From positions 1 to 46,622 of the forward strand of contig NZ_JAHWFK010000069.1 of the NCBI RefSeq assembly GCF_019710575.1: a stretch of 46,622 bases of DNA, read 5' to 3'. The translations under genes were made by a program, and so were the position numbers. A model generated the notes under the pieces. It did no database searches, had not been told where the DNA came from, and saw only the letters and a list, made by a program, of their open reading frames with translations. Origin of the DNA: Paractinoplanes polyasparticus (lineage in GTDB: Bacteria > Actinomycetota > Actinomycetes > Mycobacteriales > Micromonosporaceae). Of the stretch, positions 35,711 to 45,000 are shown piece after piece (positions within the stretch are counted from its first letter, which is position 1; each line of letters begins with the position of its first letter).

Positions 35711-36066
35711 ATGAATGAGATCAGTGCGCGCCAAAAGGCGTGCACCGACACTTTCCTTCTGGACGGGATCGACCATTTGACAAGCGTCATGGGAACGATC
35801 GGAGACGATGCCGAGCCCGATCTGCACGGAGAGGGCGGCGAGGTGGCCGAGCTGGAGCGGGAGATCGCCGACCTGTTGGGCAAACCAGCGGCGGTGTTCC
35901 TGCCCAGCGGGACAGGCACCTGGCCGAGACGGAGAAGCTGTGGGTCTGGCCGGGAGCACAGGCCGCTCCGTTGCCGGGTTACGTGACCACCGAGTTCGAA
36001 GTCGGTCGCGCGGCGCTCCGCCACACACCGGCATTCATCGCCGAGACGATCGCGAAGCTGGTCTGA
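35711..36066 (+). pseudogene. Threonine aldolase-like gene with a large internal deletion
   Basis: The front reads LLDGIDHLTSVMGTIGDDAE and LHGEGGEVAELEREIADLLG, then KPAAVFLPSGT, the N-terminal PLP-fold region of low-specificity threonine aldolase-like enzymes. Directly after SGT, in another frame, come RHLAETEKLWVWPGAQ and TTEFEVGRAALRHTPAFIAE, typical of the C-terminus of the same family, ending at the stop 36066. The central roughly 230 residues with the PLP lysine are gone, so the gene is dead. Confidence 0.75.
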
Positions 36067-36125
36067 AGGCCACGAACAGTACTGAGGCGCTCGCTGCTGT
36101 CTCCCGGGATGCCCACGCTCCCGGC

Positions 36126-36350
36126 CGGGTTCCCGAGGGCATGCTCGTGTTCGGCGGCGGGCAGTACAGCTTCAATCCTCCATCAGGCCAGGCATGACGG
36201 TGGCCGCGTTGGCGGGGCTCGTCCTGCGCGATGCGCTCGCGGCCGGGATACAGAATCTGGCCCGTCGTTACTTCGCGGCCGCCGCCAAGGTGGGTGAACC
36301 CGGTATGTCAGATGGGTGTGGCCGAGGTGGCGTCGGCCCGTGAACCAATC
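36126..36350 (+). pseudogene. FAD monooxygenase remnant, paralogue of the gene at 10896-12215
   Basis: RVPEGMLVFGGGQYSFNPPS (intact paralogue: RFPEGLLVIGDGMCSFNPQY) is followed, after loss of one base near 36190, by MTVAALAGLVLRDALAAGIQ then NLARRYFAAAAKV (intact: MTVAALEALALRDALTAGPQ, DLSRRYFTAAAKV). A second frameshift near 36295 gives NPVCQMGVAEVASAREP (intact: DPVWQMVGSADRAQLGQP). The FAD-contacting Asp of the GD motif is Gly here. Only about 75 residues of 439 remain. Confidence 0.85.
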
Positions 36351-36424
36351 CCCAAGCCGAGCCGTCGTAGAAGACGTTGCATCGGCCAGTGCCGGGGCAC
36401 ACTGAGCCGAAGGAGACATCAGTC

Positions 36425-37198
36425 GTGACCATTGTGCTTGTTCACGGTGTCCCGGAGACATCCGCTGTCTGGGATCCTCTGGTCGACGAACTCACCGCGC
36501 TCGGTCATGGCGACGTCGTTCGCCTGTCGCCGCCGGGCTTCGGGGCGCCGCTGCCGGTCGATTTCGGTTGTACGGCCGGAGAATATCGCGACTGGCTCGT
36601 CGGAGAGCTGTCACGGATCGGGTCACCGGTCGATCTGGTGGGTCATGACTGGGGTGGAGGGCACGTCCTCGGGGCCGCCGTGCAACGACCGGACCTGCTG
36701 CGCAGCTGGGCCATCGACGTGATCGGGCTTTTCGAACCGGATTATGTCTGGCACGACCTCGCCCAGGCTTGGCAGAGGCCGGGCGACGGAGAACGACAGA
36801 TCGAGCGGGTGTTCGGCGGCAGTCCGGCCGACCGTGCCCAGCGGATGGTTCGTTCCGGCGTGTCCGAGCCCGCAGCCGGTGCAATGGCGATGGAGCAGGG
36901 CGAGGAGATGGGGCGCGCAATTCTGGCCCTCTATCGGTCGGCTGGCCAACGGATGCTGGCGGAGCTCAGCCGTGACTTGCCCAAAGCGGCCGCTCGGCCA
37001 GGTCTGGCTGTCATTCCGACCGAGGATTCGTTCGTCGGCACGGTGGCGGCTCGAGTCCGGGGAGCGCAGCGAGCGGGCGCGGTGGTTGAGATGCTCGAAG
37101 GCCGGGGTCACTGGTGGATGCTTGAGGACCCGAAGCAAGGAGCGCTCGCACTGAGTGCGTTCTGGAGATATGTGAAGGACCAACCCGCAGCTGCCTGA
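36425..37198 (+). CDS. Alpha/beta hydrolase
   Basis: A 257-residue soluble hydrolase of the alpha/beta fold. The oxyanion segment VLVHGVPETSAVWD opens the protein. The nucleophile elbow VGHDWGGGHV carries Asp in place of Ser, as in epoxide hydrolases and haloalkane dehalogenases. His is probably the one in EGRGHWWMLEDP near the C-terminus. The GTG at 36425 follows AAGGAG ten bases upstream and starts the fold cleanly; the frame opens earlier at 36377. It lies between two pseudogenes and an FAD oxidoreductase, all on the plus strand, suggesting the remains of one operon. Confidence 0.88.
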   Translation: MTIVLVHGVPETSAVWDPLVDELTALGHGDVVRLSPPGFGAPLPVDFGCTAGEYRDWLVGELSRIGSPVDLVGHDWGGGHVLGAAVQRPDLLRSWAIDVIGLFEPDYVWHDLAQAWQRPGDGERQIERVFGGSPADRAQRMVRSGVSEPAAGAMAMEQGEEMGRAILALYRSAGQRMLAELSRDLPKAAARPGLAVIPTEDSFVGTVAARVRGAQRAGAVVEMLEGRGHWWMLEDPKQGALALSAFWRYVKDQPAAA

Positions 37199-37376
37199 CC
37201 GCGGTGCACCAAATCGTAGTTTCATCCGTCGTGGTCTAGGGCGCCGACCGGTGCCCTTGTCGCTGCGAAGAGGACCGTAGGTGAGCTCAGTCAACCGATA
37301 GACCACCACGGCTCTTCCGACCGGTTCATCAGCAGCCGTGGGGACGGAGATTGAGGACCGGAGAGAGGAAACTCGC

Positions 37377-38771
37377 GTGCGAGTAGAGACTGACTACCTC
37401 GTGATCGGAGCCGGCGCCTCAGGCATGGCCTTTGCCGACGCTCTGGTGACCCACAGCGACGCGGACGTCGTCATTGTCGACCGTCGTCATCGCCCCGGCG
37501 GCCACTGGAACGACGCCTACCCGTTCGTTCGCCTGCACGCCCCGTCGGCCTATTACGGCGTCAACTCGATGCCGTTGGGAAACGACACCATCGATCGGGA
37601 CGGGCCCAACGCCGGCCTTTATGAGTTGGCCACCGGCGCGGCGATCTGCGACTACTACACCCGGGTGCTCGACGAACGGCTGATCCCATCCGGGCGAGTG
37701 CGGTTCCTGGGAATGCACGATTACCGCACGAACGACACGGGAGTCAACCGGGTCGTCTCCCGTCTCACCGGCGCAACCAGCGACATCACGGTCAACCGCA
37801 AGGTGGTGGAAGCGAACTATCTGCAGTCCGATGTGCCCGCCACCCACACTCCGACCTTCACGGCCGACCCCGGCGTGCACGTGGTGCCGATCAACGAGCT
37901 GGCCAACCAGCGGGAGCACAGCGCTGGATACACGATCATCGGGGCCGGCAAGACCGCCATGGACGCCTGCATCTGGCTGCTCCGTAACGGTGTCGACCCC
38001 GGCCGCCTGCGCTGGATCCGTCCGCGCGATGCTTGGCTGGTCGACCGCGCGAGCCTCCAGCCGCTGGATCTGGTCTCGTCGATCGTGGACGGAGCGTCGC
38101 GTGACTTCCGGGCCTTGGCCGGCGCGACCTCGGTCGACGACCTGTTCCGGCGGCTGGAGCAGGACGGGCGTCTGCTTCGCCTGGACCCGGACGTCACGCC
38201 GACGATGTATCACTGCGCCACCGTGTCCCGGCAGGAACTGACCGAGCTGCGGCGCATCGAGGACGTGGTCCGTCTCGGGCGGGTTCAGCACATCGGGTCG
38301 GACCGGGTGACGCTGGATGGAGGGTCGATCCCGCACGACCCGAGTCACCTGTATGTGGATTGCAGCGCTTCGGGCCTGCGGCGGCCTCGCCCGAGGCCGA
38401 TCTTCGAGCCCGGCCGGATCACGCTGCAGCAAGTACGGACCTGTCAGCCGGTCTTCAACGCAGCCCTGGTCGCCTATGTGGAGGCTACCCGGCGCGACGA
38501 TCCGGCCAAGAATGCCCTTTGCCCGGTGAACCCGTACCCCGACAACGCGCTGGACTGGCTTCGGTCCATGGCCGTCAGCGTGGCAGCAGCGGCCGCCTGG
38601 TCGGCCGAGCCGGACCTGAAGTACTGGCTCGCCAACTCGCGCCTCAACTTCCTCCGCGGAGCGTCCGAGCGCGCTGACGAACCCGCGATGCAGGAGGCTG
38701 CTCAAAGGAGTCGCGAGTTCGCCCAGCTCGCGATGAAGCGCCTGCGCGAGCTGATCCCCGTCCGGCTCTGA
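37377..38771 (+). CDS. FAD-dependent (NAD(P)-binding) oxidoreductase
   Basis: A 464-residue flavoprotein. It opens with an FAD Rossmann motif (YLVIGAGASGMAFADAL) and VVIVDRRHRPGGHWNDAYPF, as in flavin-containing/Baeyer-Villiger-like monooxygenases, then the HAPSAYYGVNSMPLG active-site region. A second dinucleotide motif is YTIIGAGKTAMDACIWLL. The long C-terminus is helical. The usual FxGxxxHxxxW fingerprint of Baeyer-Villiger enzymes was not seen, so the reaction class is open. The GTG at 37377 follows GAGAGAGG. It is convergent with the P450 pair and transcribed after the alpha/beta hydrolase. Confidence 0.85.
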   Translation: MRVETDYLVIGAGASGMAFADALVTHSDADVVIVDRRHRPGGHWNDAYPFVRLHAPSAYYGVNSMPLGNDTIDRDGPNAGLYELATGAAICDYYTRVLDERLIPSGRVRFLGMHDYRTNDTGVNRVVSRLTGATSDITVNRKVVEANYLQSDVPATHTPTFTADPGVHVVPINELANQREHSAGYTIIGAGKTAMDACIWLLRNGVDPGRLRWIRPRDAWLVDRASLQPLDLVSSIVDGASRDFRALAGATSVDDLFRRLEQDGRLLRLDPDVTPTMYHCATVSRQELTELRRIEDVVRLGRVQHIGSDRVTLDGGSIPHDPSHLYVDCSASGLRRPRPRPIFEPGRITLQQVRTCQPVFNAALVAYVEATRRDDPAKNALCPVNPYPDNALDWLRSMAVSVAAAAAWSAEPDLKYWLANSRLNFLRGASERADEPAMQEAAQRSREFAQLAMKRLRELIPVRL

Positions 38772-38841
38772 AGCGGCCGCCCGTTCAGCGAGGGAAATCC
38801 AGTGCGCGCCCGGACCGTCAGCAGTTCTCCGGCGTTCACTG

Positions 38842-40278
38842 TCAAGGCCGTGAGGTCATCGCGGGAGACTCGTCCTCGTGCGGTGACTGTTCCCGCGCGA
38901 CCGCACGCAGGTGCACATTGGTCGGAACGACAGCGAAGGCGAACCGCTCGCGAACCTCGCCGGCCGTGCGGTCCAGGTTGAAGTCGAAAGATCGGGCGAG
39001 CACCGAGGTGACCATGGCCGCCTCGATCAGAGCGAGGTTCCGGCCGGGACAGAAACGCGGGCCGCTGCCGAACGGCACGAACGGCAACGCCTCCGGCGGG
39101 AGAGAACCCTCGAGCCAGCGTTCGGGGCGGAACCGGTCGGGGTCGGGGAAACGGGTGGTGTCACGGCGGGCCCCGTAGTTGGTGAGGAGGTAGATCGGCT
39201 GGCCCGCCGGTACGGCCAGGGAGCGGCCGTCGCTACCGGTGAGGGTGAGGTCCTGGGTGGGCTCGACCACGAGAGCGGGGACGACCGGCTGGACCCGCAG
39301 GACCTCGTTGATCACCGCGGTGGCGTATTCGAGACGGCCGACCGTGGCCGGGTCACCGGGCAACCTTCGGTCACCGAAGACCCGGTCGGCCTCGGCGCGG
39401 ACCTTCGCATGGATCGCGGGGTGCTCGGCCAGGAAGTAGAGTGCCCACGCCGCCGTCGACGAGGTGGTGTCCTCGCCGGCCAACAGCATCTGCAGCACGT
39501 TGCCGCAGACCTCGTCGTCGGTGATCTCCGGTTCGTCGTCGAGCGGCCGCATCAAGGCCTCCAGGAACGTGGACGGCGGTTCGCTCCCCGCCCGCGCCCT
39601 CGCCGCCGCGAAGCGCTCCCTGATCACGGCCTCGATCTCGCTGACAGTCGCGTCCAGCCGCCGGTCCCGCGGCAGTCTGAGGTAACGCCAGTAGGCGAAG
39701 GGTGCGCTCATTCGCCGGCCGATCGCCGGGAAGATCACCGGTGCCCGCCGGTGCAGGCCGTCGCCGGTGTTTTCGAGTGAGTTGAGGTCGTGGCCGGTCG
39801 CCAGGCCCGCGGTTACGTCCAGCGTGTAGCGCACCATCTGATTCAGGACGTCAATGCGTGCGCCGGAGGCGGCCGCCGTCTCCCACTGCCGATGGAGCCG
39901 CTCGGTGACCCGGGTGATCGTGGTGAAGTACTGCCGCAGGTAGGCGGCATTCAGCGACTGGGTAGCGGCCTTGCGCAGACGGCGCCAGCGGTCGCCCTCG
40001 GCAGTGAAGACTCCGTCCGAGATGATCTCTTCGATCAGGCCGGACATCCGGGAGCCACGCCGGAAGTCGTCCGGCCGGCGACGCAGGGCCGCTTCGACGT
40101 GGGCCGGATCGGCGGTGACGACGATGGTCTGGCGGCCGACGCGGAACCGGTAGGTCAAGCCGTACTCGTCCGCCCAGCGTTCCAGAACACGGTGCGACTG
40201 CCGGTCCTCGGTCAACTCCGAGACGTTGCCGGAGAGGGGACGAGGGCGTGGCCCAGGAAGCTTGTCGACGGTGATCAC
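38842..40278 (-). CDS. Cytochrome P450 (second of tandem pair)
   Basis: A P450 of about 478 aa from a GTG at 40278. It begins with a proline-rich LPGPRPRPLSGN hinge like CYP102/eukaryote-type chains but has no membrane anchor. The I-helix AGEDTT is at about 267-272, EVLR at 325-328 and heme loop FGSGPRFCPG with Cys410. It is closely related to the upstream P450 (40385-41833) throughout, implying tandem duplication. The frame remains open to 40524, overlapping the neighbour; the GTG gives nearly the same length as the 482-aa neighbour and is preferred, although its ribosome-binding site is weak. The remnant at 12425-12586 is most similar to this gene. Confidence 0.9.
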   Translation of the reverse strand: MITVDKLPGPRPRPLSGNVSELTEDRQSHRVLERWADEYGLTYRFRVGRQTIVVTADPAHVEAALRRRPDDFRRGSRMSGLIEEIISDGVFTAEGDRWRRLRKAATQSLNAAYLRQYFTTITRVTERLHRQWETAAASGARIDVLNQMVRYTLDVTAGLATGHDLNSLENTGDGLHRRAPVIFPAIGRRMSAPFAYWRYLRLPRDRRLDATVSEIEAVIRERFAAARARAGSEPPSTFLEALMRPLDDEPEITDDEVCGNVLQMLLAGEDTTSSTAAWALYFLAEHPAIHAKVRAEADRVFGDRRLPGDPATVGRLEYATAVINEVLRVQPVVPALVVEPTQDLTLTGSDGRSLAVPAGQPIYLLTNYGARRDTTRFPDPDRFRPERWLEGSLPPEALPFVPFGSGPRFCPGRNLALIEAAMVTSVLARSFDFNLDRTAGEVRERFAFAVVPTNVHLRAVAREQSPHEDESPAMTSRP

Positions 40279-40384
40279 GTGGTGGAGACGGCCACCACCG
40301 ACGCCGGGTTCATCAGACTCTTCCAGTTCGCTAGGCGCCGGTCCGCCGTCTGTATGGTCGCGGCGCCGTCCCGGGCGAACGAGT

Positions 40385-41833
40385 TCAGCCGCGGGGAGTG
40401 GCGTGCAGGTAGAGGTTGGTCGGGTAGGAGGCGAACTCGAGCCGCTCGGTGACCGGTGGGCCGGAGCGATCCGGATTGAGTTCGAACGCTCGGCCCAGCA
40501 CTGAGGTGACCATCGTCGCCTCAATGATGGCCAGGTTGCGGCCGGGGCAGAAGCGCGGGCCGTTGCCGAACGGGGTGAAAGGCAGGGCTTCGGGTGGGAG
40601 TTTGCCCTCGAGCCAGCGTTCGGGCCGGAAGGCGTCCGGATCCGGGAAGCGCGCGGTATCGCGACGGGCGCCGTACGAAGTCAGCAAAATCATTGGTTGA
40701 CCCTGATCCAGGTGCAGTTCAGCGCCGTCGCGCCCGGTCAACCTCTGGTCCCGCTTCGGCTGAGCGCCGACGATAGGGGCGACCGGCTGCACGCGTAGCA
40801 CCTCGTGGACGACGGCCTCGGCGTACTTGAGGCGGCCGACAGTGGCCGGATCGCCGGGGATTCTCTGCGTGCCGACCACCTCGTCGGCCTCGGCGCGGAC
40901 CTTTGCGTGGATCTCCGGGTGCTCGGCCAGGAAGTGCAGCGCCCACGCGGCCGTCGACGAGGTGGTGTCCTCCCCGGCCACCAGCATGGTGAACACGTTG
41001 CCGACAACCTCCTGGTCCGTGATGGCCGGTTCGTCGGCGATCGGCTTCACCAGCGCCTCGAGGAAGTTCGACGGTGGTTCGCCCGCGGCCACCCGCATTT
41101 TCGCTTCGCCGTACCGTGCCAGTACGAGTGATTCCATCTCCCGTACGGTCGCGTCGAGCCGCCGGTCGATCGGTAGCTTCACGTAACGCCAGTAGGGAAC
41201 CGGCGTTCTGGTCCGGCGTTGGAAGGCCGGGAAGATCATCGGGATGCGGCGGTGCAGCCCGTCGCCGGTATCCTCCAGGGAGTTCAGGTCGTGGCCCATG
41301 GCCAGCCCGGACGTCACATCGAGGGTGTACCGCATCATCCAGTTGAGCACGTCGATCCGCTCGCCCGACGAGGCCAAGGCGTCCCATTGCCGCACCAGCC
41401 GATCGGTGACCCGATTGATGGTGGTGAAGTACTGGCGCAGGTAGGCCACGTTCAGCGACTGGGTGGCCACCTTGCGCAGGCGGCGCCACCGGTCGTCCTC
41501 GGCGGTGAATACACCCGGCCCGATGATCTCGTCAATGGTTGCCGACGTCCGTTGCTCACGCTGGAAGTCGTCCGGTCGGTTTCGCAGGATCGTGTCGATG
41601 TGCGCCGGGTCGGCGGTGACGATCAGATCGCTGCCACCGAGCTGGATGCGGTAGGTCAACCCGTACTGGTCGGTCCAGGCCTCCATCACGCGGTGGGCCC
41701 TGCCGCCCCGGCTGAATTCGCGAAGGTTGCCGAGGAACGGCAGGGGCTTTGGCCCGGGAAGGTCGCTGATCAGTGTGGGCGTGCGCTCGGTGCTCATATC
41801 GCCGTTGACGGGCAGGGCCGATGAGCGGTTCAT
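40385..41833 (-). CDS. Cytochrome P450 (first of tandem pair)
   Basis: A 482-residue P450 with LPGPKPLPFLGNLREF, the C-helix WRRLRKVATQSLN, I-helix AGEDTT (286-291), K-helix EVLR (344-347), PERW motif (FRPERWLEG) and heme loop FGNGPRFCPG with Cys429. Length and motifs place it with the longer, CYP102-heme-domain-like bacterial P450s, lacking a fused reductase. In-frame ATG codons at 41833 and 41797 are both possible. It is followed after 106 bases by its paralogue on the same strand and is divergent from subtilase copy 2, with about 170 bases of shared promoter region. Confidence 0.93.
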   Translation of the reverse strand: MNRSSALPVNGDMSTERTPTLISDLPGPKPLPFLGNLREFSRGGRAHRVMEAWTDQYGLTYRIQLGGSDLIVTADPAHIDTILRNRPDDFQREQRTSATIDEIIGPGVFTAEDDRWRRLRKVATQSLNVAYLRQYFTTINRVTDRLVRQWDALASSGERIDVLNWMMRYTLDVTSGLAMGHDLNSLEDTGDGLHRRIPMIFPAFQRRTRTPVPYWRYVKLPIDRRLDATVREMESLVLARYGEAKMRVAAGEPPSNFLEALVKPIADEPAITDQEVVGNVFTMLVAGEDTTSSTAAWALHFLAEHPEIHAKVRAEADEVVGTQRIPGDPATVGRLKYAEAVVHEVLRVQPVAPIVGAQPKRDQRLTGRDGAELHLDQGQPMILLTSYGARRDTARFPDPDAFRPERWLEGKLPPEALPFTPFGNGPRFCPGRNLAIIEATMVTSVLGRAFELNPDRSGPPVTERLEFASYPTNLYLHATPRG

Positions 41834-42006
41834 CGCAGCAGAGACATTGTGGAGCCTTACCGTACCGGCGGGCTGGGACAGACCTGCGGAAAGACGATTG
41901 AGGTAAGACTCTCAGAAATAAATCTACGAGCCATGCCGCAGATTGGCGCCAGCGTGCATCTACCCCATCGCAACCAGAGTCCTTTGAGGAACAAGGTAGG
42001 GAACAG

Positions 42007-45000
42007 ATGCGCAGGAGACGAGTGGGCGCCGTTGTGGTGGCGCTGGGGACTGTCGCGGCCCTTGTGGCGGGCCCTCCGGCGGTGGGGGCTGAGGCGGTGG
42101 CGCCCGCGGCCGCCCCGGCCGAGAAGTTCATGGTCACCCTGATCACCGGCGACCGGGTCACCGTCGCGGGGCCGGGAGTCACGGTCGAGCCCGGCCCCGG
42201 CCGGGCCGGCATCCGCTTCTCGAGCCGGCTGGTCGACGGCCACCGGCACGTGGTCCCGCTCGACGCGATGCCGCTGCTACGGCAGGGCCGGCTCGACGGG
42301 CGTCTGTTCGACCTGACCACCCTGAAAGAGTTCGGATACACCGGGGACAACGATCTGCCGTTGCTGCTGGCGTACCCGAAAAGGGGTCAGCGCAAGGGCC
42401 CGGCCGGCGTTCGGGCCGCGGTCGGAGCGACGGCCCGGGTCGGCCGCGATCTGGCGGGATCGGGCTTGTTGGCGGCCCGCGCATCGCGCTCCGAGCGGGG
42501 CTCGCTCTGGACCTCGTTGACCCGGGGTACGCCGGCCGCACGGACCCTGAGCCCGGACGTCGACCGGATCTTCCTGGACGGTAAGCGCACGCCCAGCCTC
42601 GACGTCAGCGTGCCCCAGATCGGCGCGCCGGCCGCCTGGCAGCAGGGACTGGACGGCACCGGCGTGACGGTGGCGGTGGTCGACACCGGTATCGACACCA
42701 CTCACCCGGACTTCGCCGGCAAGATCGTGGCGAGCGCGAACTTCACCGAGTTGCCCGGCATCGACGACCGGCTCGGCCACGGCACCCACGTCGCTTCGAT
42801 CATCGCCGGCAGCGGCGCGAAGTCGGGCGGCCGCTACCAGGGGGTGGCGCCGGGCGCCAAGCTGGCTATCGCCAAAGCCTGCGAGCGTTCCTGCTTCGAG
42901 TCCGAACTGCTGCCCGCCATGGAGTGGGCCGCTCAGCAGGCGCCGGTGGTCAACGTCAGTATCGGCGGTACCGACTACCCCGGGATCGACCCGCTGGAGC
43001 AGGCCGTCGAGGACCTCACCGCCGCGTACGGCACCCTGTTCGTCGTGTCGGCCGGCAATTTCGGGTTCGGGCGCCCGGAAACGGTCTACTCGCCGGCAAG
43101 TGCGCCGGCCGCGCTGGCCGTCGGATCGGTCGACGACCGCGATCAGCTGGCCGTGTCCTCGGGACGTGGCCCGGGCGTCGACGACGGTGCGATCAAGCCG
43201 GATCTGACCGCGCCCGGGGTGAACATCGTGGCCGCCCGGGCGGCGAACGGCGAGCAGGGTGGGCCGGCCGCGGACGGTTACGTGGCGATGAGCGGCACGT
43301 CGATGGCCGCGCCGCACGTCGCCGGAGCGGCCGCCATCCTCACCCAGCAGCACCCTGGCTGGTCGCCCAGCCGTCGTAAGGCGGCCCTGATGGGCGCGGC
43401 CCAGCCGACCACCGGACTGGACGTGTTCGCACAGGGTGCCGGCCGGGTCGACGTGGCCCGGGCCGTCCGCCAGCCGGTGACCGTTGACGAGGGGAGCGTG
43501 AACTTCGGCCGTCAGGAATGGCCGCATTCCGACGACATCCCGATCAGCCGGACTCTCACGTACCGTAATGGCGGGTCGGCGCCGATCGTCCTGGATCTCA
43601 CGACCGAGAGCGCCACGAGCACCTTCTCGGTTACGCCGGCGAGCCTGACCGTGCCGGCCGGAGGTGCCGCGACGGCCACCGTGGTCGCCGACACCAGCGG
43701 TGATGGGACGGACGGCTTCCAGCAGGGCCGTGTCGTGGCGACCGGCGCCGGCAACATCAGGCTCGGTACACCGATGGCGGTCAATCGCGACGTCGAGCGA
43801 TACGACGTGACGTTCCGCCACATCAACCGCGCTGGTGCGCCCGACCCGGACGGTCACTGGGGCTTCCTCGTCCCGCTCGATCGCCAGAGCAACAGCATCC
43901 AGGTCAGCGACGGCGCCGACGAGACGGTCAGCCTGCCCCGGGGGAGCTACGGGTTCCACACCGAGTTCTACGACACTGACGCCACGAGCGCACTGGTCCA
44001 TCCGAAGCTCGTCGTCGACCGGAAGATGACGGTCACCCTGGACGCGCGTACGGCCCTTCCGGTCACTGTGACGGCACCGCGCGCCGACGCCCGACAGGCG
44101 GCCACCTTCGTGACCGCCATGTGGACCCCGGTGGTTGGCGGTCTTGCCGGAGCCACCAGTTTTTCGTACGTGCCCGATGACCTGCGCAGCGCAAGAGTCG
44201 GGTCCGGAGGGTCGGCCGACGAGTTCACCACCCTGGTCAACAGCGTGTTCGCCCGGTGGAAGAACGACGATGAGGGATTCCGCGACAGCCCGTTCACGTA
44301 CGAGACGGCGTACTCGACGAAGGGTGACTTCCCGACCGGATTCCGGAAGCAGATCCGGGCCGGCGAGCTGGCCACGGTGAAGGCCCGGTACGCCCGGGAG
44401 GCGGACGAGGTCACCGGCGCCAAGTCCCACAGGCCGGAGATCGGCGGCTGGAGCGGCGGCGCCGAGGCCCTGCCGTTCACGCTGCCGTTCGAGCGCACCG
44501 AGTACGTCGGCGGCGACAGCACCGTCGGCTGGCGCGGCGAGTTCCAGCAGCAGCGCGGCTACGAGATCCTGCACCGCACGGTCGGGCCGCGTCAGATCCT
44601 CGTCCCCGGCACGGTCTACCCGCAGAGCTGGAACACGCCGGTGTTCGCGCCCTCGGTCGCGACCGACGATGTCACCGGAACGGTGATCCGCACGGGTGAC
44701 ACCGTCGGGGTCGGCTTCCCGCTGTTCGCCGACGGCTCCGGCCGTTGGGGGGCCACGCTGACGCCGGACACACACCGGACCGCTCTCTACGCCGGCGACA
44801 CGCTCATCGGCGATAGTGGAGACGACTTCCCCGCGTTCGAGGTTCCCGCGGGGCGGACGGCGTACCGGCTGGAGGCGTCGGCCACCCGGTCGGCGCCGTT
44901 CCGGCTGAGCACCTCGGTCAGCGGCGTGTGGACGTTTGCCTCCACGTCCGGTGACAGGGTGCTGCCTCTGTCCAGCATCCGCTTCAGCCCTGGGGCCGGT

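Noticed and set aside
34346..36034. 562-codon minus-strand frame across the chemoreceptor
   Set aside because: Gly/His/Leu-rich shadow of the coiled-coil coding sequence; no domain and no ribosome-binding site.
42277..44775. 832-codon open frame antisense to subtilase copy 2
   Set aside because: Same mirror effect; the plus-strand subtilase is fully supported.
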